A stretch of 64,000 nucleotides of DNA from Leptospira perdikensis (GCF_004769575.1 NZ_RQGA01000003.1:1054001-1118000); one strand, 5' to 3'; counted from the first letter of the stretch, positions 9,214 to 18,970 are shown. Numbers and translations are program-made. Notes: generated from the sequence alone by a model not told the origin.

Positions 9214-11692
9214 TTAGAGGAAAACTAACCTTAAAAATTGTCCTACCCTTTGCCGATTCAAATTCAACGTTTGCGTTGTGTCTATTGGCAATTTCTTTTA
9301 CCAGATACAACCCAAGGCCTAGTCCATCCCCAGTTGTTTTCGTAGAAAAAAATGGCATAAATATTTTTGAATGATTTTCTTGTGGGATACCAACACCAGA
9401 GTCTTCTATTTCTACATGAATGGTTTCTGATCTTTTGAAACTTCGAATTTGTAATGTACCTTTTACAGCAACTGCTTGGATGGAATTCCAAATGATTTGG
9501 CTCCAAAGTTGCACTAGATCACCTTGAATACACCGGACAGTCCCGCTATATTCTAAATTGAGTATTAGGTTGATATCTCTTAGGAAATGTTCTTTATAAA
9601 GCGAAACTGCCGAATGAATTGTGTCTGATAATGAATAATCGTTTAGTTCTAGGTTGGATTGTAATCCGGCAAAGTTTTTAAGTGTATAAGTAATTTTTGA
9701 AAGTCTTTTTACTGAGTATAAAATATGTTCTGACGATTGTTTGACAAGTAGTAGTCTTCGTAAAGTAAGGAAGTCTTCTTTATTGCGAATGACCGATTTG
9801 ATTTTAGTTATGATTGCGTTAGAAAGATTACGAATACCCGAATCAACAAAAAGTTCAGCGAGTTCTTCTTCTAATGGAACGGAGTGTAGTTTTAAACTCT
9901 CTGTTAGCGATTTCCTTGCTTGTCTATTGGACAGTCCGGTTAAAATGCGAAGACCGTCTGAGTCCGTGTCGAGGATGAATTGTATTAGTTCCGTGATTTG
10001 AATATTGGATTCATGGATTTTTTCTTCTTCCCATTCGGAGATCAATGTTTCCACAGATGATTTAATCATTCCTATGGGATTGTTGATTTCATGAGCAAGC
10101 CCGGATACAAGTTGCCCAAGAGAAACCATCTTCTCATTTTGAATTAACTTTTGTTGAGCTTCTCTTAGGGCATATAATGCAGAATTGAGTTCGAAGTTAC
10201 TTGATTGGAGTTCTTTTGTTCTTGCCCTGACTTTTTCCTCCAGAGATTTATTGAGGTCTCTTAGTTCAATTTCCGCTGCTCGTTTAGAAGTTTGATCAAT
10301 TCCAATCCAAATGATTTTTGATGGTTCGTTTTGGTTATCACGAATGATCCCAAGCCTCCATTCTAAATACAAAATCCGGTTGGAAGTAGTTACACAACGT
10401 AAGATCAAACTTTCTGCAATTTTCTGAATTTCATTTACATCATCCAAAACTGCTGTTAAATAATCACGATCTTCTGGAAGTAAAATGACATCTTGAATAT
10501 AATTTCCAATGGCATCGTTTTTTCGAAGACCTAAGATTGATTCTGTAGCCGAATTGATGCTTTCAATCAGACCTTTGGCATCGGTTAATAAAATTAAATT
10601 TGCTGCATTTTCAAAGACGGTAGTGTTTAGGTTTTTTTCCTGGAGTAAAGAAATTTCTGTTTTTTTGGATTTTGTAATATCAAGAGCAACCACATCAATC
10701 CGTTTTTCAATACCTAAAATATCAAAAGAAACATTTACGTAGTGTTCTGTCCAAATCAGTGAACCATTCGCATGGATCATTCTTAAAATGATTGGTGAAT
10801 TACCTGCATATAGTTCTGAAATTTTATGTTGGTCTTCGGGTATGACTATATCTCTAAAAAAATCTGGGTTTTCGTAAAAGAAATTGAGTCCATACCCAGT
10901 AATTTCTTCCATCTTGGGGCTTATGTAGGAAGTTCTAGGTTCAGGTAAAAATTCAATATTATAAATGATCGCCGGGAGTTGGTTGTACATAATAAGAAGG
11001 CGAACGTTAACGTCTCTAATCGTTTTCTGTAATACTTCGAGTTCTACAAGAGATAGATTTAATTGATTGGTTTGTACGTTGAAGTTAAAAAGTATACAAC
11101 CGACTCCGAAAAGAAACATCAATAATGTGTTCACTGTATATCCAAGAGGTCTATACCACTCTAACCCGAATAAGTAAGGAAAAGTAAGTCTTTGGAGAGT
11201 GAGTAAGAGGCAAACAGTAATAAAGAAAAAACGGAATGCTTTTGCATAGGTATTTAATCTAAATACTGTTACACCAAATATAACTAAAGCTCCTGCATGA
11301 AAAAAGGCCGAAGGCATTGCTTTCCATGAAAAGGGTAGGTCGGTTAATAATAAGGAAACAAATATGACGAATATAACGTAATAAGAAATATAAATGGAGA
11401 TTGGGTTAATTTTTTTACTAAGGATTGGTAAAACGGCGGAAACCAGTAAACAGGAAGAAATTAATGAAAATGTCTCTGCGAAAAAAAAATAAATAGTTTC
11501 GTTTGAGTCGCCAAATAGAAATAAAGTTAGGTTTCGTAATACGAGAACTGCTAGAAAAAAAGCTGTATATGATAACTTTACTTCGGATCTTGAATGTTTC
11601 GAAAGATAGTAAATGATAATCACCATCGAGGTATTGAATACTACCGAGATGACGGTGACGGCGAATATTACATTTACTTCAAAAGGAAGCAT
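9206..11692 (-). CDS. Membrane histidine kinase: multi-TM input, two PAS domains, HisKA-like and HATPase domains
   Basis: The N-terminal ~230 residues form about seven hydrophobic segments. Two PAS domains follow (YISPKMEEITGYG in the first; FENAANLILLTDAKG in the second), then a coiled coil, then the phosphoacceptor box VSLGQLVSGLAHEINNP with His near residue 535. About 100 extra residues separate this helix from the second DHp-like helix (SEHILYSVKRLSKI). The ATPase domain has N-box WNSIQAV, G1 DSGVGIP, F-box FMPFFSTK and G2 GDGLGLGLYLV, so it looks catalytically complete. The start is ambiguous: ATG at 11692, or TTG at 11701 with a GGAG only 4 nt away; both lie inside the preceding regulator gene. 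It is the last gene of the chemotaxis operon and converges on purM. The stimulus is unknown. Confidence 0.88.
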   Translation of the reverse strand: MLPFEVNVIFAVTVISVVFNTSMVIIIYYLSKHSRSEVKLSYTAFFLAVLVLRNLTLFLFGDSNETIYFFFAETFSLISSCLLVSAVLPILSKKINPISIYISYYVIFVIFVSLLLTDLPFSWKAMPSAFFHAGALVIFGVTVFRLNTYAKAFRFFFITVCLLLTLQRLTFPYLFGLEWYRPLGYTVNTLLMFLFGVGCILFNFNVQTNQLNLSLVELEVLQKTIRDVNVRLLIMYNQLPAIIYNIEFLPEPRTSYISPKMEEITGYGLNFFYENPDFFRDIVIPEDQHKISELYAGNSPIILRMIHANGSLIWTEHYVNVSFDILGIEKRIDVVALDITKSKKTEISLLQEKNLNTTVFENAANLILLTDAKGLIESINSATESILGLRKNDAIGNYIQDVILLPEDRDYLTAVLDDVNEIQKIAESLILRCVTTSNRILYLEWRLGIIRDNQNEPSKIIWIGIDQTSKRAAEIELRDLNKSLEEKVRARTKELQSSNFELNSALYALREAQQKLIQNEKMVSLGQLVSGLAHEINNPIGMIKSSVETLISEWEEEKIHESNIQITELIQFILDTDSDGLRILTGLSNRQARKSLTESLKLHSVPLEEELAELFVDSGIRNLSNAIITKIKSVIRNKEDFLTLRRLLLVKQSSEHILYSVKRLSKITYTLKNFAGLQSNLELNDYSLSDTIHSAVSLYKEHFLRDINLILNLEYSGTVRCIQGDLVQLWSQIIWNSIQAVAVKGTLQIRSFKRSETIHVEIEDSGVGIPQENHSKIFMPFFSTKTTGDGLGLGLYLVKEIANRHNANVEFESAKGRTIFKVSFPLTT

Positions 11693-12059
11693 CGTTTTCA
11701 AATAACTCCGCTACTTGTTTGATCAATTGTTGGTTGTTAAATGGTTTAACCATCCAAGCATCAGCGCCATTAAACAATGCGTTGGCGATGATATCTGGTT
11801 TGTCTTCAGCAGATAAAACAATAATTTTAAAATCAAGGTTTTTGATGATTTTTTTTGATTCTTGAATTAGGTTCACTCCACTGATTCCAGGCATATTAAA
11901 ATCAAATATTCCCAATTGAATAGATGGATCGGAATTTAGGATTTCAAGAGCTTTTTCTCCTGTGTCACAAGCTTGTACGGAATGTCCTTGGCTACTCAAA
12001 GCCAATCGGACAACGTTGAGAACAGTAGGAGAGTCGTCTACTACTAGGATCGATGCCAT
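11679..12059 (-). CDS. CheY-like single-domain response regulator
   Basis: The 126-residue stand-alone receiver has the acidic pair in LVVDDSP, the phosphoacceptor Asp in GIFDFNMPGISG, a Ser in the switch position (VLSAED) and the conserved Lys in WMVKPF. Trp occupies the place of E. coli CheY Tyr106. There is no output domain, so it probably acts by protein-protein contact, either on the flagellar switch or as a phosphate relay for the neighbouring kinases. It overlaps the start of the multi-PAS kinase gene and follows a close paralogue by 6 bp. Confidence 0.92.
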   Translation of the reverse strand: MASILVVDDSPTVLNVVRLALSSQGHSVQACDTGEKALEILNSDPSIQLGIFDFNMPGISGVNLIQESKKIIKNLDFKIIVLSAEDKPDIIANALFNGADAWMVKPFNNQQLIKQVAELFENDASF

Positions 12060-12065
12060 TGTTTC

Positions 12066-12425
12066 TTATACAAGTTGTGAAATTAATTTAAGTAGTGATT
12101 CATTTGCAAATGGTTTTACAAGCCATCCAACAGCACCAGCAGCTTTACCTTTGTTTTTCATTTCGTCACTAGATTCGGTGGTCAACATGACAATTTTCAT
12201 GGATTTCCCGTTTTCTGTTTTTAATGCTTTTTCAGTTAATTCAATGCCTGTCATCCCTGGCATGTTGACGTCAAAGATTCCAATATCGAATCCAGTTGAT
12301 TCTATCTTTTGCAATGCCTCCATTCCGTTGTTTGCGGAGGCAACTTCGTGACCTTCTGCTGTTAACACCAAGTTTAAGATCTTCAAAACTGCTGGTGCAT
12401 CATCTACTGTTAATATTCTAGCCAT
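12066..12425 (-). CDS. CheY-like single-domain response regulator (paralogue)
   Basis: The 119-residue receiver domain has LTVDDAP, phosphoacceptor Asp in GIFDVNMPGMTG, Thr-Thr in VMLTTES and Lys in WLVKPF. It is very similar in length and motifs to the next gene downstream, so the two probably arose by duplication, yet they keep different loops. Either could be the operon's CheY. It sits 1 bp after the stop of the degenerate kinase gene and 6 bp before its paralogue. Confidence 0.92.
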   Translation of the reverse strand: MARILTVDDAPAVLKILNLVLTAEGHEVASANNGMEALQKIESTGFDIGIFDVNMPGMTGIELTEKALKTENGKSMKIVMLTTESSDEMKNKGKAAGAVGWLVKPFANESLLKLISQLV

Positions 12426-12426
12426 T

Positions 12427-13683
12427 TTATTTCTCCTCTTCTATTAATGGGAATCGAATTGTTAAACATATATCTTTTGTGTTTTCATTTCTGAAGTTGT
12501 TCTCTATATTATAGATCTGTACATTTGCCTGATGTTGATCCATGATTTTTTTGACTAATGGTAACCCGAGGCCAAATCGGAATTGTTCAAATTTAGCATA
12601 ACTATCATCAACAACAGAGGAAATCCTAAAAAAAGGTTCGAAGACAAAGGATTCAAGTTTTTCTGGAATTCCATTTGTTCCGTCATTATTTTGATAGGCG
12701 GGATTGATTATTTTTAATTCCAAAAAGTTTTCTTTGTGAAAGAAAATTAGATAAATCGTATCTTTCTCTCTTGAATATTTGATTGCGTTAAGAAAAATTT
12801 CGCGAATTACGTAAGAGAGTTTAATTTCATCAAAGTGAATTTTTTTTCCAGTAACAGATGTTGGAATTTGGCTTAGGTTTATCTTTTGTGATTTGATTGT
12901 AAGCGCTTCAGATAGTATTTCCGTTTCTTTTTCTATGATAGAAAGTAATTTTGTTGGTGATTCCTTTGTTTCTACAACACTTTCATCGTCAATGACTGAT
13001 TGAGAAATGGACATACTTTCAAACATACTTTTGGCTGCGTCATAATTTTCGGATAATAAATCCATTACAGGTTTTGGAACAAGATAATGGTTTCCTTCCG
13101 AATCCAATTTACTTTTTGAAGTAAGAATACTGACAACACTCATAAGAGTTCCAATTCCACTTCCTTGAAATAAGTTAATATTCATTTGATGGATGATATC
13201 AGCGGCTATGTTTTCGTTATCTTTATGAGTTAGTGATTTTTTCCAGTCGAAGATTTCCACCATCCGTTTATAAAGATGATTTTCTGCTTCGTTAATAAAT
13301 TGAGACTTTAGTTTTGTAAGTAAATATTGAAGGGAACGGTCCAGTGTAAACTGGAGATGCACTGTTTCTATAGGTGTTTGGATGAAATCATAGACCTTAT
13401 GTTGTTTTAATAAAGAAGCAGCAACATCCCATTTGGTTGTATCAGTAATGAGGATAATGAGTGTATGTGGGAAATTTTTGGTAACCTCAGCAAGTGTTTT
13501 CTGGATATCTTCATTTTCTACATCCGAGATATGAAAAATTAGAAAATGGAATTTACCTTGTTCAAGAGACCGGGAAACTTCTTCAAAATGATTGACTCTT
13601 TCAAAAGTGTAACCAATTTCTTTTAATGAATCTACAAGAGAATTTGTATGAATACTTTCTAGTAATAAACAATGCGGAATCAT
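12427..13683 (-). CDS. Degenerate-receiver histidine-kinase-like protein in chemotaxis operon
   Basis: The 418-residue protein has three parts. Residues 1-120 have the alternating pattern of a receiver domain but lack the acidic pair (LLLESIH), the phosphoacceptor (FLIFHISD has His in its place) and the conserved Lys (TPIE replaces KP). Residues ~150-250 are helical, with IIHQMNINLFQGSGIG as the only plausible His box. The C-terminal ~140 residues are a HATPase_c domain with N-box IREIFLNAIKYS, FVFEPFFR and G2 FGLGLPLVKKIM, but the G1 box is irregular (NDGTNGIP). It may bind ATP and serve as a scaffold or atypical kinase for the adjacent CheY-like proteins. It overlaps cheB by 4 bp, so co-translation is likely. 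Confidence 0.8.
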   Translation of the reverse strand: MIPHCLLLESIHTNSLVDSLKEIGYTFERVNHFEEVSRSLEQGKFHFLIFHISDVENEDIQKTLAEVTKNFPHTLIILITDTTKWDVAASLLKQHKVYDFIQTPIETVHLQFTLDRSLQYLLTKLKSQFINEAENHLYKRMVEIFDWKKSLTHKDNENIAADIIHQMNINLFQGSGIGTLMSVVSILTSKSKLDSEGNHYLVPKPVMDLLSENYDAAKSMFESMSISQSVIDDESVVETKESPTKLLSIIEKETEILSEALTIKSQKINLSQIPTSVTGKKIHFDEIKLSYVIREIFLNAIKYSREKDTIYLIFFHKENFLELKIINPAYQNNDGTNGIPEKLESFVFEPFFRISSVVDDSYAKFEQFRFGLGLPLVKKIMDQHQANVQIYNIENNFRNENTKDICLTIRFPLIEEEK

Positions 13684-14723
13684 AATGAGCCAATTTCCTT
13701 AATTTTATCGACAATCTCACCCAGTGGGATTTGGTAATTGACCGCGCCTAATTCATAAGCTACCTTTGGCATTCCGTAAACGACACATGTCTCTTTATTT
13801 TGTCCAATGGTGAGGCATCCTTGCCCTTTTAGTTGCAATAGTCCTTTTGCTCCATCGCTTCCCATTCCCGTTAAGATGACGCCAATACTGTTACCAGCTA
13901 TCTCTTGTTCTATGGCAGACTCAAACAAAACATCAACAGAAGGTCTGTGCCCGTTTTTTTTATCACTCTGGAAAACGCGAGTGTAATACTCTGAACCTAC
14001 TTTCTGGATTCCTAAATGGTAATTTCCGGCAGCAATATAAACATGCCCCGTTTGTAAAAGTTCCTTATCCTTGGCTTCTTTCACTTGGACTTTCAATTCT
14101 GAATTAAGTCTTTGAGCAAACAAAGCGGTGAAATTTTCCGGCATATGTTGTGCCACAAGGATTGGTGGGAATGATTCGTCCACATCATCCAATAACTTTC
14201 GTAAGGCAGTTGTTCCGCCAGTAGATGAACCAATCAATATAAACTTTCTTTTGAAATTGGCTTTTTGTTTTCCGTTATTTCCAGAATTACCGGATGGTTT
14301 TACTGAGGCACTCAGATTTGCAGTATTGAAGTTTAAACATTCATAGAGTTTGGAGAGTAAGTCTTCTTTTGCTTCTGTTAAACTCTCTGGAGTTCCTGTT
14401 GGTTTTGTCACATAATCAAAGGCACCAGCTTCTAATGCTTCTAAAGTGATACTAGCACCTTCCGTAGTGGAAGAACTAAACATAATGACAGGCATTGGAT
14501 ACTGAGGAAGCAGTTTCTTTAAAAAAGCAATGCCATCCATTCCCGGCATATGCACATCCAAAGTCATAACCTCTGGTTGTTTTTCTACAATTAGGTCTCT
14601 TGCTTCGAAGGGATTTGCGGCTTCGCCGATCACTTCCCAATTTGGATCGGATTCGATCCAACGTTTGATCATACTTCGAACAGATCTTTGGTCATCGACG
14701 ACAATTACTGTATGTTTTTTCAT
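13680..14723 (-). CDS. cheB: Chemotaxis protein-glutamate methylesterase/deamidase CheB
   Basis: The protein has 347 residues, the normal length. The N-terminal receiver has Asp10/Asp11, phosphoacceptor Asp56 (TLDVHMPGMDG) and Lys in VTKPTG. The C-terminal esterase domain carries the catalytic Ser167 in IGSSTGG, His193 in AQHMPENF and Asp290 in LTGMGSDGAKG, so the triad is complete. It removes methyl groups from receptors when activated by CheA. No cheR is present in this cluster, so the methyltransferase must be encoded elsewhere. It overlaps cheA and the next gene by 4 bp each. Confidence 0.95.
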   Translation of the reverse strand: MKKHTVIVVDDQRSVRSMIKRWIESDPNWEVIGEAANPFEARDLIVEKQPEVMTLDVHMPGMDGIAFLKKLLPQYPMPVIMFSSSTTEGASITLEALEAGAFDYVTKPTGTPESLTEAKEDLLSKLYECLNFNTANLSASVKPSGNSGNNGKQKANFKRKFILIGSSTGGTTALRKLLDDVDESFPPILVAQHMPENFTALFAQRLNSELKVQVKEAKDKELLQTGHVYIAAGNYHLGIQKVGSEYYTRVFQSDKKNGHRPSVDVLFESAIEQEIAGNSIGVILTGMGSDGAKGLLQLKGQGCLTIGQNKETCVVYGMPKVAYELGAVNYQIPLGEIVDKIKEIGSL

Positions 14724-16606
14724 GTTGTAACCGATGTTAAGTGTTGGCTGATTAGTTTCCTAACATCTAAAATGAGACCTGCATGTCCATTTCCGAGGAT
14801 TGTACAACCGGCAAGTCCATTGATGTTTTTGAAAATAGGTGAGATGGGTTTGATAACAATCGATTGATTCCCAAGAATTTCATCAAATACGATCCCCATT
14901 TGTTTTTCGTGTGATTCTGTAACGATGACGTATTTTTCTTTTAATGTCCTTTGTTCGTTTAAATCAGAATCTTTTCCAAATAACAGGTTAATGTCTACGA
15001 TGGATATTTGATTGGTTCTATATTGTATACTATGATTGTTTTTATATAATTCATTGATAGGTTCATTGGAAACGTACATGGATTCTTTTACATCTACGGA
15101 AGGTAAAATAAAATATGTCTCTGATTTTCGAACTACAAGCCCTTCGATAATGGCTAGAGTTAATGGAACACGGATAAGAAATGTAGTACCTTGTCCATAA
15201 ACAGAAAATACATCCACAAAACCTTTGAGTGTAGTTACGTTCTTTCTAACTACATCAAGCCCAACACCTCTACCTGATAAGTCTGTTACTTCTTTAGCAG
15301 TGGAAAATCCAGGATGGAATAAAAAATCCCAAACTTCTTGGTCTTGGAGAATCTCTGCTTCAGAATAACCGATGAGTCCAAGTGAGATAGCTTTGTTTAG
15401 AATTCGGTCTCGGCTAAGGCCTTTTCCATCATCGCGAACTTCAATCCAAACTTCTTTTCCTGATTGCGTAGCTGTTAGTTGGATGGTTCCTTGTGTTGGT
15501 TTTCCGGCTTCTTTTCTTTCATCAGGAGTTTCTAACCCGTGGTCGATTGCGTTGCGGATAATGTGCACGAGTGGATCATACATTTCCTCAATGATGGATT
15601 TATCAATTTCGGTATCTTCTCCCGAGATGATGAGTTGAACTTGTTTCCCTGTTTTTTTAGCTGTATCTCTAACAAGCCTTTCCATTCGAGAAAACACACC
15701 TGCAATTGGTACCATTCGAAGGCTAAGTGTGATTTCCTGTAAATTTCGAATCAGTTTTTTTAGTTGTAAGGCCGTTTTATGAAAGTTTTCTAACTTGAGT
15801 TTGGCGATATCCGCATGATCGGTAACCATGGGTTCGGTAATCACAATTTCTCCTACAATGTCGAGAAGAGAGTCTAACTTGTCCGTATCGATTCGAATGT
15901 CTTTTTTTACAATGTTTTTTTTGTCAGTTTTGGAACTATCATCCGCTTTCTGTATCTGGATGGTTTCTTTGGCAACGTTCTCTGAAGATTTTTGGAAAAG
16001 TCCAAATTCCTCTACTGGTATTTGTTTTGTTTCCGTTGTAAATAATCCAAATTCTTCTGCTACTTTAGGTTTTGGATCTGTTGTGAATAAACCGAACTCT
16101 TCTTGGTTGTTTTTTTTATTTACATCGTCACTAAATAATCCAAATTCGGATAACGCCTGTTTATTGGTTGATTCTTCGGTAGTTTGTTGTAATAGAATTC
16201 GAATGGATTCGTTTTTCTGATTTAATTTATTTAAAAACTGAGTTTGTTCCTCAGAAAAAAAATCACCCCCAGACGGTGAGGATTCCTCGTGTTCTACAAG
16301 TTCATTCAGATGATCTAATGCTGTGATTAAAAATTCGAGAGTATCCTCATCTTGTGCTTCCGGATTTTTTCGTAAATAATCCAAAAGATTTTCCGCAGCA
16401 TGAGCCATTTTGACAATAGCTGTCAGTCCAAAAAAACCAGAACTACCTTTCACGGTATGGAAATGCCGGAATAAGGTATCCAGGAGTTCTCTTTCAACTA
16501 AGCTACCATCGAGTGTTGATTTTTCGAAATGGAGTAATTCCTTTTCGATATTTTCAAGTGATTCCCGCGCTTCTAGGAGATATTCTAATACATCGTCTCT
16601 TTCCAT
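14720..16606 (-). CDS. cheA: Chemotaxis histidine kinase CheA with repetitive EFGLF linker
   Basis: The 628-residue protein opens with an HPt domain whose phosphorylated His is His50 (HTVKGSSGFFGL). Residues ~110-235 form a linker in place of a recognisable P2 domain. It contains EFGLF four times (154-158, 170-174, 185-189, 200-204; DNA 15995-16147). Then come the P3 dimerisation helices (IRIDTDKLDSLLDIVGEIV), the P4 ATPase with N-box HIIRNAIDHGLE, G1 RDDGKGLS and G2 GRGVGLDVV, and the P5 CheW-like domain. All catalytic motifs are intact. The repeat linker is unusual and may dock a partner such as one of the CheY-like proteins. cheW precedes it with a 3-bp gap; cheB overlaps by 4 bp. Confidence 0.96.
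   Translation of the reverse strand: MERDDVLEYLLEARESLENIEKELLHFEKSTLDGSLVERELLDTLFRHFHTVKGSSGFFGLTAIVKMAHAAENLLDYLRKNPEAQDEDTLEFLITALDHLNELVEHEESSPSGGDFFSEEQTQFLNKLNQKNESIRILLQQTTEESTNKQALSEFGLFSDDVNKKNNQEEFGLFTTDPKPKVAEEFGLFTTETKQIPVEEFGLFQKSSENVAKETIQIQKADDSSKTDKKNIVKKDIRIDTDKLDSLLDIVGEIVITEPMVTDHADIAKLKLENFHKTALQLKKLIRNLQEITLSLRMVPIAGVFSRMERLVRDTAKKTGKQVQLIISGEDTEIDKSIIEEMYDPLVHIIRNAIDHGLETPDERKEAGKPTQGTIQLTATQSGKEVWIEVRDDGKGLSRDRILNKAISLGLIGYSEAEILQDQEVWDFLFHPGFSTAKEVTDLSGRGVGLDVVRKNVTTLKGFVDVFSVYGQGTTFLIRVPLTLAIIEGLVVRKSETYFILPSVDVKESMYVSNEPINELYKNNHSIQYRTNQISIVDINLLFGKDSDLNEQRTLKEKYVIVTESHEKQMGIVFDEILGNQSIVIKPISPIFKNINGLAGCTILGNGHAGLILDVRKLISQHLTSVTT
15995..16147 (-). repeat. Four EFGLF motif repeats encoded in the cheA linker
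   Basis: Four copies of EFGLF, three preceded by Glu, recur at spacings of 16, 15 and 15 residues; the middle two units share FGLFTT. The surrounding linker is polar and probably disordered. The even spacing with an invariant hydrophobic core suggests tandem short linear motifs rather than a folded domain. Confidence 0.85.
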
Positions 16607-16609
16607 GGA

Positions 16610-17113
16610 TTAGGCTCCCGGAATATCCTTAATCAAATGAGTCTCTTCTTGAGTGAGTAATCTCTGTAAGTTGATAAGAATTTTAACCGTATCTCCCACC
16701 CTTCCTGTGGCATAGATGAATCTAGAAGATCTTGATTCTCCTATTTTGGGAGCCAAATCAATATTCTCTACAGGGATTCTTACAACATCATTGACTTTAT
16801 CAACAATGAGTCCCAGAGGTAATCCATCTAGTTCAATCAGTAATACACAAGTTCTGTCGTGATATGCTTTGAATGGAATATCAAAACGTAGTCTAACATC
16901 CATAACTGGAATGATTTTCCCACGAATGTTGATGACTCCTCGTAAAAAAGGAGCTGTCCCCGGAATCGTTGTGATTGCTGGAAGGGCAAGAATTTCGGTA
17001 AGATGGCGAACTTCAAATGCATAGTCTCGATCTTCTAAACTAAAACAAAGATACAAATCTCTCATTGTATCTTCGTCTGCATTTAAATCCCATGACTTTA
17101 ATGTCTGACTCAT
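16610..17113 (-). CDS. cheW: Chemotaxis coupling protein CheW
   Basis: The 167-residue CheW-fold adaptor links receptors to CheA. It shows DLYLCFSLEDRDYAFEVRHLTEIL at the start of the fold, FLRGVINIRGKIIPVMDV (the canonical GVINLRGxxxPVxDL motif) and a closing ILINLQRLLTQEE. About 18 residues precede the fold. It lies between the receptor gene (9 bp) and cheA (3 bp), as expected for a receptor-CheW-CheA signalling unit. Confidence 0.95.
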   Translation of the reverse strand: MSQTLKSWDLNADEDTMRDLYLCFSLEDRDYAFEVRHLTEILALPAITTIPGTAPFLRGVINIRGKIIPVMDVRLRFDIPFKAYHDRTCVLLIELDGLPLGLIVDKVNDVVRIPVENIDLAPKIGESRSSRFIYATGRVGDTVKILINLQRLLTQEETHLIKDIPGA

Positions 17114-17122
17114 AATCTGGCC

Positions 17123-18871
17123 TTACAATACAATTCTTGGTTTTTCTACTCGGGTGAGAGCAGTCGTTTTTGCTCCATCATCCTTAAGTTTGAAACCCAT
17201 AATGACGGAACGCATGATCTCCACTTGGCGTTTCAATGTTTCACTAGAGGCGGCAACTTCTTCTGCGGATGCAGCCGTAGTTGATGTAACAGTTGTTACT
17301 TGGTCTATCCCTTGTGTGATTTGTAAAACAGCTGATTTTTGTTCATGGATGGAAAGGGCTAATTCTTTCGTAAGGCTACTTACATTATCAGCACTCTCGG
17401 AAATTTGACCAAGAACCTCTGCCGTTTTTTCCGTCGCTTCGTTTCCTAGTTTGACTTTTTTCATCGAAGATTCGATGAGTAAGGTTGTTTCATCAGCGGC
17501 ATTGGCACTTTTTTGAGCTAAATTTCGTACTTCTTCGGCAACGACTGCAAATCCTTTTCCATGTTGTCCAGCCCTTGCAGCTTCTACTGCCGCATTCAGA
17601 GCTAAGATATTCGTTTGGAAAGCTATATCATTAATGACTTTGTTGATTTTTGAAATTTGATCGAAGGAGTTGCTGATTTCTCCCATAGCAGAAACCAAAT
17701 CTTTCATTTTTGAATTTCCCTCAATCGCTTGTTTGGCGGTAGATTCAGAAAATTCTGTCATTCTTTCCGCATTTTCAGCGTTGGCAAGAAAACTGTTGCT
17801 AATCTCTGTGAGTGTTGCAGAGATTTCTTCCACTGCACTTGCTTGTTCACTGGCAGCCTCAGACAAAGATGTGCTCGCGTCCGCCAATTGTTGGGCACCC
17901 AAATCTACTTCTTGTGAGGTGAAGAATAGTTTTTCTACTACATCCGATAGATTGATTAACATTCTGCGGAGACTGAGTCCTAATTGATCACGATCTGATT
18001 TGAGTGTCACATCGGCACTTAGGTCAGAATTAGCAATCCGTTCTAAGTGTTCGGCACGTTCTTTAATAAAAGTAACCAGTTCCATAAATGCTTGGGACAA
18101 CTGTTGGATTTCATTACCTGCTAAGTTTTTCCCATTTAGGGTTCTTTTATGTTTTGTGTCGAGGTCTACATCTAAATCACCAATCGAGACCGTTTGTGCA
18201 ACCTCTACAATTTTTTTCATCGGTGCTGCAATGGAATCTGAGAAAAATACAGCAATGACAAAGACAAGAACGAAGGCAAGGATGACTACTGTTGATACAA
18301 TGACGAGAGAACTTTTGAACTGCGCTTCCGATTTATGGTATTCTTCTTTGGCAACCTTCAATTGGACTCGGATCAAATCATCAAGATGATGTGTGAGTGG
18401 TTCGAATATAGGATACATATCCACGGTAACAAATTTTTCTAATTCTACTTCGTTTCTTGTTTCTAATAAAATACGGAGTTGTTTGACGCCGGCTTTGAGA
18501 GGAGGAAATTCCTTTTCCATCTGATCTATGATCGCTTTTTCTTCCGGAACGAGATAGGTTCCGAGGTAAACCTTCCAAATTTCGTCTGCTCTGGTTTCCG
18601 ATTCACGGATTGATTCCAAGGCTTCTTCGACACTGATTTTTTTCGCTCGGACTTTATTGGCGGAATCAACAATTCCAATCAGGTAGGCATCGGATACTTC
18701 TTTGATCTGGCTTATGGGAACCACTCGGTCTTCGAATACTGTGTGGAGAGAGGCTAAAATCTGACTTGCCGAATAGAAACTGGCACCTGCGACAACAATC
18801 ATTAGAAGAATTGTTACCATAAAAGCCAAAAGTAATTTGACCCGAATTTTTAAATCATGAATCCATTTCAT
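17123..18871 (-). CDS. Methyl-accepting chemotaxis protein
   Basis: The 582-residue receptor has a transmembrane helix at about residues 14-36, a ~150-residue mostly helical extracytoplasmic sensor (four-helix-bundle MCP type), a second transmembrane helix near 190-215, a HAMP domain, and a long coiled-coil signalling domain whose hairpin tip contains [19 protein letters not shown] and [15 protein letters not shown]. The ligand is unknown. I chose ATG 18871 rather than the upstream in-frame start because an AGGA SD precedes it and because the upstream start coincides with the -35 box of the operon promoter. It heads the che operon. Confidence 0.95.
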   Translation of the reverse strand: MKWIHDLKIRVKLLLAFMVTILLMIVVAGASFYSASQILASLHTVFEDRVVPISQIKEVSDAYLIGIVDSANKVRAKKISVEEALESIRESETRADEIWKVYLGTYLVPEEKAIIDQMEKEFPPLKAGVKQLRILLETRNEVELEKFVTVDMYPIFEPLTHHLDDLIRVQLKVAKEEYHKSEAQFKSSLVIVSTVVILAFVLVFVIAVFFSDSIAAPMKKIVEVAQTVSIGDLDVDLDTKHKRTLNGKNLAGNEIQQLSQAFMELVTFIKERAEHLERIANSDLSADVTLKSDRDQLGLSLRRMLINLSDVVEKLFFTSQEVDLGAQQLADASTSLSEAASEQASAVEEISATLTEISNSFLANAENAERMTEFSESTAKQAIEGNSKMKDLVSAMGEISNSFDQISKINKVINDIAFQTNILALNAAVEAARAGQHGKGFAVVAEEVRNLAQKSANAADETTLLIESSMKKVKLGNEATEKTAEVLGQISESADNVSSLTKELALSIHEQKSAVLQITQGIDQVTTVTSTTAASAEEVAASSETLKRQVEIMRSVIMGFKLKDDGAKTTALTRVEKPRIVL

Positions 18872-18894
18872 AGTTTTTCCTAGAGGTGGACGGA

Positions 18895-18922
18895 AATATA
18901 CTTCGAGTTTGCTATTAGTCAA
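18895..18922 (-). promoter_or_regulatory. Sigma70-type promoter of the mcp-che operon
   Basis: On the minus strand TTGACT (18922-18917) and TATATT (18900-18895) are separated by 16 nt. The predicted transcript would begin near 18888, giving a leader of about 17 nt with an AGGA SD before the mcp ATG. No FliA-type promoter is seen here, so the operon is probably read by the housekeeping sigma factor. Confidence 0.7.
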
Positions 18923-18970
18923 GTCATTCCTAATATTAAAGGATAAAAATCTGATTAGTTTAGATTGAGT

